Positions 46,832-58,455 of a DNA stretch of 64,000 nt are shown one piece after another. The notes beneath the pieces are model-generated. The model ran no database searches. It was not told where the DNA came from and worked only from the letters and a program-made list of their open reading frames with translations. Made by a program: the position numbers and the translations under genes. Numbering within the stretch: the stretch's first letter is position 1; every line of letters begins with the position of its first letter. Source of the stretch: Whalleya microplaca (taxonomy: Eukaryota; Ascomycota; Sordariomycetes; Xylariales; Xylariaceae); NCBI GenBank assembly GCA_022497155.1, contig MU385754.1, forward strand, positions 186,001 through 250,000, given 5' to 3'.

Positions 46832-48320
46832 CTAGATCAGGGAGAAACCCAGAGCGGCCGACAGGGCCACTATCGTCGGGATGATCATGCCGGCCACGGA
46901 GGCGGGGCCCTGGGGCGCTAGGCCGGGCGCCGCGTTCTCGGTACCGTTAGATGATCCGCTGCTGCTGCTCGAGCTACCCGGCGCGTTAGACTCGTCGTCG
47001 CTGAGAGCTTTGACGGATAGGTCCGAGAGCTTCTTGCCGTCCACATCCCTGACCTCGTGCGTGACGGTCCAGTCGCTGATGCTGACGATCTTGGCATTCG
47101 GCTTGGGGCTGATGCCGTTGTCGATGAGGTCCTGGACCCCCTTAGGGACGTCGGGAAGCTTGAAGTCGCTGGCGAAGCCCTTCTCTGTTATGAGATCGGA
47201 CTTGCACGTAGGAGGGGTCGTCTTCTTAGCAGCGGCCGCTTTGACGTTCTGGACTTTCGTAAAGTCTACCTTGGCGTATTGGGATTGAAGGGTACGGTAA
47301 TCAGCTAGAAGGTCGACGGAGTTATCGTCATTGACCGTGGCCAGACCGTAGCGGTTGGGCTCCTCGGCGAATTCGTAGACGACACCACCAGACCAGACAC
47401 CGGTCATCTGAGAACCGTAGATGGTGGCGATCTCGGTGAAGACACGGGGGGAAGGAGTGTTGCATCCATATTCCGAGTAGAAAATGGGAACAGTACCATT
47501 CTTGAACATATCAACTAATTGGTCATACCCGGACTCCTGGAAAGTGCTGTCACCGCACCACGAATAGCTGTTCAAGGCGAAGATGTCAGAGATGGACATG
47601 TCGTTTTCGTCACCATCAATAGCGCAGGTGAAGTAGTTGTAGGTGTCCTGAAGGACGGAACGAACGTCGGCCGCCGAGTATCCAACGGGAATAGCACGGT
47701 CAGCCTGCTTCTTGATGTAGTTCTTGAGGTCACGGACGACAGCACGGACGTAAGGCGGCACGTTGGCACCAGTCTCAGCGTTATTGATGTTCTCGTTACC
47801 AGCGAAGAAGGCCAGAGTGTTCGGGTACGACTTGAAGGCTTCAGCAACTGCGAATGTCCGATTAACATACGAAGTAGTGTATGAGCCCTTTGGGTTGTCG
47901 CTCCTCAAAGACTCGCCCTCTAGCGGCGAGTTGACGTCGATAAGCATATATATGCCAGCCTATTGCAGATGATCAGAACCGGGCTGCATACCCGTTGACA
48001 CGCGGATTACTTACAGCATTAAAGATGCTAGCACACTCGTCGTGATTTAGGTTGGGGTCCAAATTGTAGACCCGAATGGTGTTGACGCCAAGCTGCTGCA
48101 TGAGTGCGGCGTCCCGCTTGCAGATGTCGCCGTTGGAAAGAGGATCCTTCCCGTGGCTGGGGTCATAACCAGCGCTTCCGCCAATCTGGTAAGCCATACC
48201 GACAATCTGGAACGCATTGCCATTCTTGGTGTTCACGAGTTGACTTCCCTGGACCTCGAGGGGAGTGACGGCGGCCGCCAGGGTCGCGCCGAGAGCGACG
48301 AGAGCGGATTGGACCAACAT
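46832..48320 (-). CDS. 1,3-beta-glucanosyltransferase, GH72 (Gel/Gas family), GPI-anchored
   Basis: Cuts and rejoins beta-1,3-glucan chains at the cell surface to build the wall. Two exons, 48320-48015 and 47959-46832, joined in phase 0, give 477 residues. The start chosen is MLVQSALVALGATL, which opens a signal peptide. The GH72 domain carries the two catalytic glutamates in FFAGNENINN and FYSEYGCN, plus GMAYQIGGSAGYDP and NTIRVYNLDP. After about residue 330 there is a Cys-poor region (TCKSDLITEKGFASDFKLPD). No CBM43 module with its Cys pattern is seen, so it resembles the Gel1/Gas1 subgroup without CBM43. The tail is Ser-rich (APGSSSSSSGSSNGT) and ends in a hydrophobic GPI signal (IIPTIVALSAALGFSLI). 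An alternative upstream in-frame start exists but would bury the signal peptide. Confidence 0.94.
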
Positions 48321-50185
48321 GATTACGATCCAAATCGTCCAGTGGTATTTCCAACTCGCTGTTGTCGTCTGGGGGTGAGTTTGATTGATTCGGAGAGAGT
48401 TGTTGTCCAAATGTGTTGTTTTAAGTGTCTTATAATAGTCTATTGGGCTGGTTGTACAAGAGGCACGGCCAAAAACACACGAGCAACACACCCACGATTC
48501 CGAATAAAAATTACGAGGTAGTGACGAGAATGGGTCAAAGACCACAAAGACAAAAAGCGATCTGGATGAAAGAGTGACAAGAAACGCCGAGACGGGGTGA
48601 CGATGTAGAAGGAGGGACGAGAAAACGACCGCAGCGGGAGTAGTAAACCCTTAAAGAGAGAGAGATAGCAGGAGTGGGTGGGTGAGGGTGCAGGTGCCAC
48701 GTGAGAGTTGCAGGCGTGATTGACGGATTGCCACAGGCGAATGAGACACGATGCCAATCAGTGAGGGTTCCTGGATTCCCGCTGGCAATGCTAGGTTGTG
48801 CAGGCCTTCCCGGTAAGGCAGCTATGTCGTCCCTGTCAACGGCCTAGGAAGCATCAATCAATCAATCAACTCTAGTACTGAATTTGTAAGGCGCAACTGG
48901 TCCAAGCCAATACAGGAAGTACATTAATACCTCTTCTGGTTTAGCTCTACAGAAGCACGGAGCTTTATTCGCATGATTGGTTCTTCAGCGGGATGCGCTA
49001 AGTATAGGTAATCTTGACGCCCCAGTTGACTATTTGAACGTATAGAGTTCCTTTGTCACTGTGTTCTGCCGCCTCTTACAGCGCTGTCTCACCGTGTATA
49101 ACCCTCTGAAACTATCAGGTAGCACTGTAATTATATGATGCAAACCGATGATCTCTAACTATCTAGAAGAAATCCCGAAGACTAGCAGCCCTCCATCTCA
49201 CCTAATACACCATGCTAAGCCTCCGTGATGGTGGACCGCACGAACTACATTCTCCAATTTTCATTATGTTTTTTTGTTCTCATACGGAGTACAAGTCGTC
49301 ATATATGTATGCTGACGCTTCTTCGACAACAACATGATATATATAATTTGCAAGAACCTCCCGTTCACTTATATGTAAAGTTTAATAAGAGAGAGTAATG
49401 TATAAACGAGCTCATTTCCGTATGGCAGGTTGTAGCAAGTGCTACTTGTCTACCTATTCTCCACTATCAGGTGTGATACTATAATGCCCGTGTACTAGGT
49501 ATATGATGGCTCTTGTCCAGTGAAACACTGCAATACTACATACGACATCGCATGTCAACGTTCTTTTTTTCCATCCTCAGATGTTTGGATTCGCAGTGTT
49601 CTCTGTACAACGACGTCAGAGGCTTCATACAGGAGTTATTAATTTTGCAGAAGCGATGAAACGGGACCCATAATTGTGCGAGGGCCAGTGACAATCGCAA
49701 TACCGAAGTTCCCCTGAATATCCTTGGAGGGAAAAAAATAAAACGTCGGGGATGTACCCTTGTACATCCATACTTCCAAAACGGCGCCAGCATTAGAATT
49801 CAATGCACTGGAGGGGACTGCAGGTCTGATGACTGACAGCGAGCGCCTGCAGCGCCAGCGCCTGCACCAGCCACTGGCCACTACTACCCACTATCTATCA
49901 GCCTACCAGCACCTATCAAAGCACTTACCTAGCCACCTCAACCCCTCACTACCAGCACTTTGATGGCTGGGATGGCTGGGCGGAAACGGGGCTGGTGCCT
50001 GCCCACGCTTGCGCCGGCCAGGCCACCACCCAATCGGCGCCGCCTCCAAATCTCACCCACACACATCTGCTGTGTGCCGTGGGGTGAGATATTGAACCAG
50101 ACGATAACAGAAAAGAAAAGGAAAAAAAAAAAAAAAAAAAAAGCTCCGGCTGACTGATAGGTAATCTCACTGGCCGGCTCTTCAC
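48321..50185. other. divergent promoter region
   Basis: About 1.9 kb between the GH72 gene and guanylate kinase. It includes a CAAT repeat (48855-48868) and a 21-base A run (50122-50142) directly upstream of guanylate kinase. No gene is seen. Confidence 0.45.
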
Positions 50186-51158
50186 ATGCGTGCATGCAGT
50201 CAGACGCTGCGACGTCCTCTGCGTGTCTTCTGTAGTAGCAAACCCGTGTTATTCTCATCAGTCCTCCGCCGCTGCCCCTCCTACGCAACAACCACCGTCA
50301 GAGTCCAGGTCCCAGGCCTAAGACTTAGAAGCACCATGGCCGGCGGTATGTCCAACCCCAGCCCCTCAGGGAATACTCCAGTCCAGTACAATACACACGC
50401 AGTCGCATACCTACCTACCTACACGCATGTGACAGACAACATCACTAACCTTCTCTTCCTCTCTCGCCCGTAAACAGCACCACCACCACCACCACCAGCC
50501 ACCGCAAACCTCCCCGCGGACCGCCGCCCCCTCGTGATCTCAGGCCCCTCGGGGGTGGGCAAGGGGACGCTGTTCAAGCGGCTGTTCGACGCGCACGCGG
50601 ACTGCTTTACCCTCTCGGTGTCGCACACGACGCGGGCGCCGCGCGCGGGCGAGGCCGACGGCGTCGACTACCACTTCGTGACGATGGATCAGTTCGAGGC
50701 CCTCGTCGCCGCCGACGGCTTCGTCGAGCACGCCCGCTTCGGCTCCAACCGCTACGGCACCTCCAAGCAGACCATCCAGGAGCAGACCGCCAAGGGCAAA
50801 GTTGTTGTGTTGGATATCGAGATGGAGGTGAGTTGGCTTTAGCTTGCTCCAGCTTGTGTGTTCTGCCTACCTACCTACTGCACTACTTCGACTGGATACT
50901 CCTCGTGTTCTCGAGCAATACTTTACTGCTTTGCTTGGTTTGGTTCGGCCTAAGGTCTCTAAAGCCAGCTAGCCATCCAAGCCAGCACAAGACTCAAGAA
51001 TCAACTTGATGTGGGCGCCGCGCGTCGGGGCGGGCCGGGCGGGCGGGCGGGGCGGGCGGGGGCGGCGCCGGGGNNNNNNNNNNACTTTGTCATAACAATG
51101 CATCAAAACAAAGAACCCACCACAACACACAATAAACTTTATGACCCCCCCCCCCACC

Positions 51159-51196
<38 letters not shown>

Positions 51197-51534
51197 TCCC
51201 ACACCCAAAACACCTCCTACACACAAACTAACAACCCTTTCTCCCAATAAAACAGGGCGTAAAGCAGATCAAGAACAGCGGCATCTCAGCGCGCTTCGTC
51301 TTCATCAAGCCCCCCTCGTTCGCGGAGCTGGAGCGCCGCCTGCGCGGCCGCGGCACCGAGGACGAGGCCTCGGTCCTCAAGCGCCTCGAGCAGGCCCAGC
51401 GCGAGCTCGCCTACGCCGACACCCCGGGCGTCCACGACGTCATCATCGTCAACGACGACCTCGATACGGCGTATAAGAAGCTCGAGGAGTTCGTGTACAA
51501 GGAGCCGGAGCCGTCGGAGACGAAGGCTGCATGA
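50186..51534 (+). CDS. GUK1: guanylate kinase with a possible mitochondrial presequence
   Basis: Phosphorylates GMP/dGMP with ATP. Exons 50186-50345, 50478-50827 and 51256-51534 give 262 residues from the first ATG, or 212 from the internal ATG at 50336. The P-loop GPSGVGKGT, the GMP-binding SVSHTTRAPRAGEADGVDYHF, KVVVLDIEM-type strand and FIKPPSFAELERRLRGRGT are all present. Codons 1-50 contain about ten Arg or Lys and no acidic residue (MRACSQTLRRPLRV, then LRRCPSYATTTVRV), the composition of a mitochondrial targeting peptide. The first intron starts just after Met-Ala-Gly. A Pro run follows it. The second intron (428 nt) contains an assembly gap, so its real length is unknown. Confidence 0.92.
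51074..51083. other. assembly gap (10 N)
   Basis: Ten unknown bases inside the second guanylate kinase intron. They follow a GGGCGGGC-type GC-rich stretch (51025-51073) and precede a long C run; such sequence often breaks assemblies. Confidence 0.98.
51147..51193. repeat. poly-C tract
   Basis: C-rich tract ending in 33 consecutive C (51161-51193) inside the guanylate kinase intron. Its exact length is probably unreliable. Confidence 0.9.
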
Positions 51535-52385
51535 AACTGGAATGAATAAAGAGACTTTGGACGCAACGGATCGTATTGGTTCGAGTTGGATCGTTTGGTT
51601 GTTTCGCATAGCGCTTTTCATGTCTATCTATCTCGCGAGATAGTATAGGGGGACATAATACGTAGACCAAAAATGAAGAAAGGCCTGGGGGACACAGATA
51701 CCCAATAATACCAATGTCGTATTTTAGATATAGGAAGAAACCAGGAAAAACAAAACACAAAAAATACATTCAATACATTCAATGCATATCACTACGCAAG
51801 TAGTAGGTCACGAGTGTTTTGGGCATTAATTAAGTCTCGTATGTATTCCATCAGGTAGGTATCGAAACGGGACTCTCCGATTTTTAGAGTACACATAGGA
51901 GGCTTTTTGGATCACGGATTAATCTTAACAGCTTTAAAGAAGATGAAGAGAGCTTTGGAGGGGGAATACTAAAAGGAAATAAATAAGAACGTCGAGTCGC
52001 CGTACTGTGGTGGACAGAAATACTGCTTGCTTGGGCCAAACAAAACACATAACAAGACTTGAACAACCCCAAGGTCGAGTCAATGGCTAGACCTTGCTGC
52101 TATCAGGCGCGCCTCCTCATATAGCCCCCCACAACAAGTGTTTCCCATACCAGACACACAACTTTTTGGTATACCGTCTTGAGCGAGAAAACCTTTTGGT
52201 ATCCTCGTTACGAACTCCTGAATTAATGCGCACCCCTTCACGTCCTTGTACTATACGTGAACCACACAGGGATACTTCGTTTGGATAGTCATAAAAGGGT
52301 GATTAGAGGCTTGTCGCAAGGAAGGGGGGGAACAGCTTGGTAATCCGAGGACGCCTCGCAGAAAACACGATCAGAAATTGAAAAG
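51535..52385. other. intergenic region between convergent genes
   Basis: About 850 bases forming the 3' flanks of guanylate kinase and the septin. Nothing else is recognised. Confidence 0.45.
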
Positions 52386-53559
52386 TTAGTAACCGTTCAT
52401 GGTCATTCGCTGGGAGTTCCTGCTTATTTCCCGGTCGGCGGCAGGGCTGATCGGTCTGCTTCCGTGGCCATGTGCGCTGCTCTCCTTGAGCGCCAACAGT
52501 TGCTTCGCACGGAAGGTCTCGTAGTGGATCTGCGAAGTCGTCTCGATGAGGTCCTGCAGATGCGTTCGGAGCAGGAAGTTTCTCAGGTAGATGAATTCGC
52601 AGTGGTTCTCGTCCTCGACATTGATGACACCCCATCGGTTCTGACGTCCGCGAACTTGCTTGCCATTAACAATGATCGACTTCTCGGAACCGACAACCGC
52701 GAAGGGTACGAGGCTCTGTAATCATGATTAGCATAGACTTCCCTATATACGGAATATGCGACGTACCTTGATCTGGGTGTTGATCGAACGCTCCTCGTCA
52801 TCGAGCTCATCGTTGTCATAGGGGTACATCTTCAGGTTGTGGAAGGCAAACTCCTCCTTGATGCGCTCCTTGAAAGCTTGTCTCTCCTCGAGAGTGAGGG
52901 AGTCGGCCTTGGCGATAACAGGTACGACGTTGACGACATCCGACAGCTTCTTCAAGACGACAATGTCGATGGGCTTGAGGGAGTGACCGGAAGGCTGGAT
53001 GAAGAACAAGCAGCAGTGGATGCGGGTGTCCGGGATGTAACGTTCACGCTGAGCTGTAAGCTCCTTTCGCAGGTACGCGGAGTGCTGATCCTTGATGTAC
53101 TTGACGATAGGGTCCCAGCAGCGGTCGTTGTTGACCAGGTCGCCGTAGCCCGGGGTGTCGACGATGTTCAGGCGCAGGCGGACACCATTCTCCTCGATGT
53201 TGTGCGATACGGGGTGGATCTCCGTGGTGGTGCGGATCTGCTCATCGGGCAGCAGTCTACCTTTCGAGTCGATCAGGTGGGATGCGAAGATGGTGTTGAT
53301 CAAGGTCGACTTTCCCAAACCAGTCTGGCCTATGGATTGACACGAGACACGTCAGCGCCACGTACAACTAGAGACGTGAAGATAAAAGCCACGGATTATA
53401 ATCACGGTTGCGGCTTGGGAAGATACTGAGAGATCGGGATGGCTTACCAACGCAGATCACGTTGAATTGGAAACCTCTCTTCAAGAGCTTGCGCTCGATC
53501 TGGGAGGTGATACTATCGAAACCGACGTGGGCATCGGGGAAGACGGTGGGCGTCGCCAT
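52386..53559 (-). CDS. CDC10: septin, Cdc10 type
   Basis: GTP-binding protein that polymerises into filaments at septa and growth sites. Three exons, 53559-53448, 53329-52767 and 52715-52386, give 334 residues. The septin start is IGFDSITSQIERKLL-like (VGFDSITSQIERKLLKRGFQ). The G1 loop GQTGLGKST is formed across the first intron. G3 is NIVDTPGYGD, G4 is IAKADSLT, and the septin element is RWGVINVEDENHCEFIYLRN. There is no long C-terminal coiled coil after the septin element, which fits Cdc10 rather than Cdc3/11/12. The C-terminus is short and Ser-rich, ending RMTMNGY. Assignment to the Cdc10 (AspD) subgroup rests on length and the missing coiled coil. Confidence 0.92.
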
Positions 53560-54335
53560 TGCTGCTAGACGGTCGGATCGGGGATCAACGAAGGGGAATT
53601 AAAATGAAATACGAGTGTTGGTTCCTATTCCAAGAAATAGCCTAATGTTGGCAATTGGAGGAACGAATAAACGAGTGGAGATGAAGAGAGGATTGCTCTG
53701 GCGAGAGAGAAAATAGTGGAAGTTGATGATGGGAGAGAGAGAAGACAAGACCAGACTCGGGTTGATTGATGGAGTGGGTTTTTCGACGTGAAGGGGAACC
53801 TCTCGAATTCTGTCCCTGCGACTTCTTTACCTGGCAAACAATAATTTCCGTTGGAAGGTGCAGGCCGGGCTGGGACTGGGACCAAGCAAGAAAGGGGAAA
53901 GGGGGCTGGCGGGCGCTGATAGGCCAGGGGATGTCCGTGCTTGTGCTATAGTGGATACGTATCTGCTATTCGTACTAAACTTGGCTGACCTTACCTAACC
54001 TAGCAGCCTTAGAGTGGTGCAGCTGCGCGTGTTTGGCGTCGGCTGATGGGCAGATGGAAATGGCAAAGTCCGAATTGGGCTAATGCCTGCAGCAATCTTG
54101 AAACTTTTGATGGATGGATAAGGTATCCAGCTCTTCCTGCCAACACCGACAACGACTACGGCTTCCCTACCTATCAAGGGCCAATCAATGCGCATGCAGC
54201 GCAGAGCAATCGTGACGTTCGAGTACGAAACCCCGATTTTATTCTACCTTGATAAGGATTGCCGTGCCCAGTAAAGACCTACTGGTATACCATCATATAT
54301 CATCGGGACAACGGATGACGCCTATCTAAGTCAAA
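53560..54335. other. divergent promoter region
   Basis: About 780 bases between the septin and L32m genes. No gene is seen; a GAGA-rich stretch lies near 53700-53745. Confidence 0.45.
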
Positions 54336-54803
54336 ATGGCCGCCATACAGCAACTACGAATGGCCTCGGTCATTTCCTCTCTCTTCCCACGGATCGCCTC
54401 ATCGAGTTTCAGCCCTGCCTTCAGATCAACAGTCCTATATACCCAGCAATCGCAACGGTGGCAGCTCCCCTCGATCCCCTCACTTGCCATTGCGATCCCG
54501 GCGGCCATCTCGAGCATACCATCGCTGTTAGGGGATATATGGGAAGGAATACTCCGAGCCGTACCCAAGAAGAAGACATCACACATGAAGAAGAGACATA
54601 GGCAGATGGCAGGCAAGGCCTTGAAAGATGTCACATCATTAAACAAATGTCCAGCATGTGGAGGGATCAAGAAGATGCATACCTTGTGTACAAGTTGCAT
54701 GGGCCGTATGTTATCTCATCACCGAACCGTTGAATTGAAAGCAGCTGCTAATTGGTACACAGATCTCCAAGGTATGCTTCAGAGAGATTTGAAGAAAGCA
54801 TGA
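54336..54803 (+). CDS. MRPL32: mitochondrial ribosomal protein bL32m
   Basis: Large-subunit protein of the mitochondrial ribosome. An N-terminal region rich in Ser, Arg and hydrophobics (MAAIQQLRMASVISSLFPRI) serves as presequence. The mature part starts near VPKKKTSHMKKRHRQMAGK, the family signature. A zinc-binding C-x2-C-x10-C-x2-C follows (CPACGG to CTSC). An apparent 57-nt intron (54706-54762, GTATGT donor, GCTAAT branch point, ACAG acceptor) lies near the end. It is a multiple of three and stop-free. Spliced, the protein has 136 residues ending HLQGMLQRDLKKA; unspliced it has 155 residues with the same final residues. The spliced form is closer to the usual length after the zinc site. 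Confidence 0.9.
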   Translation: MAAIQQLRMASVISSLFPRIASSSFSPAFRSTVLYTQQSQRWQLPSIPSLAIAIPAAISSIPSLLGDIWEGILRAVPKKKTSHMKKRHRQMAGKALKDVTSLNKCPACGGIKKMHTLCTSCMGRMLSHHRTVELKAAANWYTDLQGMLQRDLKKA

Positions 54804-55181
54804 TCAATCATAGGGTATTGGTATGTTTGAGGAAGACAAGAGACACTCCATGAAGCAACTGGGATCAGGCGTTCGGTATATCACAAGGAGACTCTGCAAC
54901 AATGCATTCGGCATTGCTATCTATCCATGTAGGTATACTGTAAAATAATGATATATACTACAATCTCACACCGTATATATGTTGAAGAAGGTGCAGCACG
55001 TTTTTTATGTCACCTACGTGGTCCCTACCTTAGGTAGATAGAAAAGGCGTACCTCTTGTGAAAGTCTCCATTTTTTGTTTCACCCCACCATGCACAGCAT
55101 TCCTCATATCATCACCAACCTTCAACCCTCAATTCCTCTTAAAAATAGTAAGAAGCCTGCACACATGGGTTGACAGAAGCC
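54804..55181. other. intergenic region
   Basis: Short spacer between MRPL32 and SKI8, both on the plus strand. Nothing is recognised. Confidence 0.4.
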
Positions 55182-56356
55182 ATGGTAGGTTATAATACCA
55201 GCTCAGAGCGTCATCCAAGTGCTCTAACCTCGGTATAGTCTAAGCAGTACCTTACCACACATACTGTGGACAACGGTGAGCGCTACCCGCCCATCCTTTC
55301 ACCCCACCATGCCATGCGACTCAAGACCTCATTAAGCTTCACACCTGAAAATAACCTCGCTCTAACCTCCAACAGCCCACTCAACCGACATCTTCTCCCT
55401 CGCCGCCACACCCACAGGCCTCCTCTCCGCCGGCGGTTCTTCAACGATCTACATCCACTCGACGACGCAGCCGAACTTCCCGCTCCTGCAATCGCTCACC
55501 GGCGCGCACAAGCTCGGCAGCCACCACATCGCCGTGTCCCGCGACGGCAAGATCGCCGCCTCCGTCGGCTTCGCCGGCGAGGTGAAGGTCTGGAAGCTCG
55601 CGGAGTCGGGGACTGGCGATTGGGAGGCCTTCGGCGCCCTCGACACGGGAAGGGGCACGGGTGCCGGCGAGGTCTGGGCCGTTGCGCTCTCAGAGGACGG
55701 CCAGTTCCTGGCCTCCACCACCCACGACGGACGCATCAATGTCTGGGACCTGTTGGGAGACCGGTCGGCTAGCATACGGCAGTACGAGACGGGCACCGCG
55801 AGCTCGGACTCCTTCGGCCTGTGCGTTGACCTCAGTCGCGATGGCAAGTACACCGTGAGTGGGCACCAGAGCGGTGGGGTGTTTGTCTTCAATAATGATA
55901 CGGGTCGGTTGCAGTACTCGCTGTCTGGTATGTTTGTTCTGGGTATTGTCTCCTCGATGCTTGGTAGTAGCTAACCAGGGAGCAGGACTCGTAAGGCCTG
56001 TCCGCGCAGTAGCATTCTCACCTGCCGGTACACGCTTAGCTGCCGCCGGAGATGCGGGCATCATCTCGATCTACGACACCAAGCACGGCGAGCACATTGG
56101 CCAGCTGACGGGTCATACGTCATGGATTATGTCCATCGATTGGAGCGACACGGGCGAGTACCTACTCACCGGTGCCTTTGATGGCAAGGCCAAGGTATGG
56201 TCTATCGAGAGAGGTGTCTGTGTGGCGACGCACAGCGAGACAGACAAGCCGCTTTGGGCGGTGAAGTGGCTGCCCAAGACGGGACGGAACGAAACGTTCT
56301 GCACTGCCGGTGAGAACGGGAGTATTACCTTCTACCGCGAAGCTACCGGCGCATAG
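55182..56356 (+). CDS. SKI8: WD-repeat protein Ski8/Rec14
   Basis: Part of the Ski complex that feeds mRNA to the cytoplasmic exosome; in some fungi also needed for meiotic DNA breaks. Four coding exons, 55182-55184, 55239-55275, 55376-55927 and 55986-56356, give 320 residues. The first coding exon is only the ATG, followed directly by a GTAGGT donor. Exon 2 then gives SKQYLTTHTVDN and exon 3 AHSTDIFSLAATPTGLLS, the characteristic Ski8 opening. WD blades are visible: GEVKVWKL, GRINVWDLLG, GGVFVFN, GIISIYDTKHGEHIGQLTGH and GKAKVWSIERG, ending GSITFYREATGA. A single beta-propeller is expected. Confidence 0.92.
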
Positions 56357-57609
56357 ACAAAGACAATCTGCGATTATGGGGTTCAGCTGGTGATGGCATT
56401 TGCTTGATTGGCGTTCAGAGGAAACTAGGAAAAATAGGACAAAAAGTGTGGCATATGCTGTTGTCTATGTAGAGATATCATTTGCGCTTTCTACTACTAC
56501 TGCTATTTGTCCCCCTTGGTTGGGTCAACAGCTAGATGAAAGAGTTAGAATACTGTTTAGATGGCGAATTCAGTACTTTTCCTCTACAAGAGGCTCTGTA
56601 TCAATGACATAAATGATAGGTATATCCTATCGGTAAATGGGAACTCAACTATTGAAGCAAAGTTATGCGACAATCGTAGATCAAAACAATGCTTGCCTTA
56701 CTGAAACAGTTCCAGAGACACAAATTGTGAGATTCAGATGTAACCACTTCACACATGGCCATCAGATTATGAGATCAAGCTCTGAAGAAGAGAACTACTG
56801 GGATACACAATATTCTCTTGTCTGTGTGAACACTTATTATGGTGTCTTTATAGACACTTGTGACATCTAAAGTTTTGAACAGGAGGGTGGACTTGATTAA
56901 GAGATGAATAACCTTCCCATGAAATATGTATAAGACGTATCAGTAGCAGCCACCGATATATGGGTAACTGTACAATTGTATCAATCCTATTTTAAGTTAC
57001 CCTGCTGTTCTATTATGATAGGATCTGGTATAACTAGGGCTTGAAGTAAACGATCTTCATGACAATTATAAACATACAATACGGTAAAGAATACCTTTTG
57101 CTGTCATCAACCCTATAATGGGTTACATTCAGCAAATATAAGAATTGGGGAACCGCAGTTCGAGCAAGACCGACCGTTGACCTGTTATAAGATGTATCTC
57201 TGTAATAAGTAGCCATTGTTCGTGCTGAGCCAGGGTATGTGTGTAGAGTCGCGATGTATAGTCTTGGCAGACGACTCCGATGTCGAAGGAGTAGGAGACA
57301 TAAAGCTATAGTTGTGACTCAACTCATTTATTATATTGAACTATCTGTGTAAGCAAACTAACTAGATTTGGTGACCTATATCGCTTATATCAAGGGTTCG
57401 AAGTCCTTCGACTATACCATGTTCGTGTCTCATTCATGTAGTTTGTAATGTTATTATTTTCTTGATTACTGTCTACTGCTGTCAGATCTTAAATCTCGAC
57501 TAGATCAATAGTTGATACCTTGGTTAGTAGCTTCGTATCGTACATCATTTATTATCTATAGTGTAACATCTATCTAGCTTTATATGATCTTTGGTGAAGT
57601 TATACCCCA
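56357..57609. other. intergenic region
   Basis: About 1.25 kb, AT-rich. Frames at 56400-56612 and 56637-56870 have no recognisable content. Confidence 0.45.
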
Positions 57610-58455
57610 ATGAGTCACAACACCACCGGAAACCAACCGAAGGAACATCATCATCTCTGCCATCCCAAGCAACCACTCCCTCCACTCCCTCCACCACCAC
57701 CAATACCAAACACAATGTCCAACCCCCCAGCACCCTCCCCAGCCCAGCCCACCTCCCCCTCTCTCCCCCTACAAACCGCCATCCAAGAGCCTCGCCTACC
57801 CACCCCCTCCCTGCCCCCCAGTACCACCGGGACATCACAGCAGCACATCCACGGCCTCGCCCGCGCCGTCTCGCGCGCTCTGTATCCACTCACGGTGCTC
57901 TTCGAGACGGAGGCGCTGCCCCGTGGCCAACCCTCAGACAAGCCCCTGGACCCGCAGTCCCTGGAGCGCATCGTCTACGCCTCCGCGCTCAAGCGCCTAG
58001 CCGCCAAGATCCCGCGCGGCGCCTTCGTCGCTGAGGCGGGCGGGTTTGCCGCTGTCGCGTGCTGGGAGCCGATGCGGGTGAGTACGGGTACGGACGGGGA
58101 CGGGGGCAGGGATAGGGGAAAGGAGCAACGCCCACTATTCACAGCCTGGAGCGCCGCCATCGCGCGCCTGAAGGCGGAACACCTGTACCCCCGGGCCCCG
58201 GGCGGGCGGTACTGGCAGTTGAGCCTGATGGCGCGGGACCCGGACGCGGCGTACGTGGCGGGCGCCGTGCGCGCGGTGCTGGTGCCGTTCATGCGGGATT
58301 TCGCCTCTAAAGATAACGGGCCCGTGCCGGTGTGGCTCGAGGCGGGGAGTCCGCGCGCCAGGGACGTGTACGCGCATTACGGGTTCCGGGTCGTGGGCGT
58401 GGTGGAGGTCGGGGGGATCGAGGCTTGGGGGATGCCGTACACGGGTGATGACTAG
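57610..58455 (+). CDS. GNAT-like N-acetyltransferase domain protein
   Basis: 281-residue single exon. The first 80 residues are Pro/Ser/Thr-rich and low in complexity; an in-frame ATG at 57715 (MSNPPAPSPAQP) could be the true start. The rest resembles GNAT folds of fungal secondary type: an opening helix (IHGLARAVSRALYP), a WEPM strand (AAVACWEPMRV), a substrate strand (YWQLSLMARDPDAA), and the C-terminal hallmark PVWLEAGSPRARDVYAHYGF followed by VVGVVEV. The acetyl-CoA loop (Q/RxxGxG/A) is not clear, so activity is uncertain. The substrate is unknown. GC content is much higher than in the flanks. Confidence 0.75.
   Translation: MSHNTTGNQPKEHHHLCHPKQPLPPLPPPPPIPNTMSNPPAPSPAQPTSPSLPLQTAIQEPRLPTPSLPPSTTGTSQQHIHGLARAVSRALYPLTVLFETEALPRGQPSDKPLDPQSLERIVYASALKRLAAKIPRGAFVAEAGGFAAVACWEPMRVSTGTDGDGGRDRGKEQRPLFTAWSAAIARLKAEHLYPRAPGGRYWQLSLMARDPDAAYVAGAVRAVLVPFMRDFASKDNGPVPVWLEAGSPRARDVYAHYGFRVVGVVEVGGIEAWGMPYTGDD

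Noticed and set aside
57385..57415. Second T-arm-like sequence (GGGTTCGAAGTCC)
   Set aside because: No cloverleaf can be completed around it.
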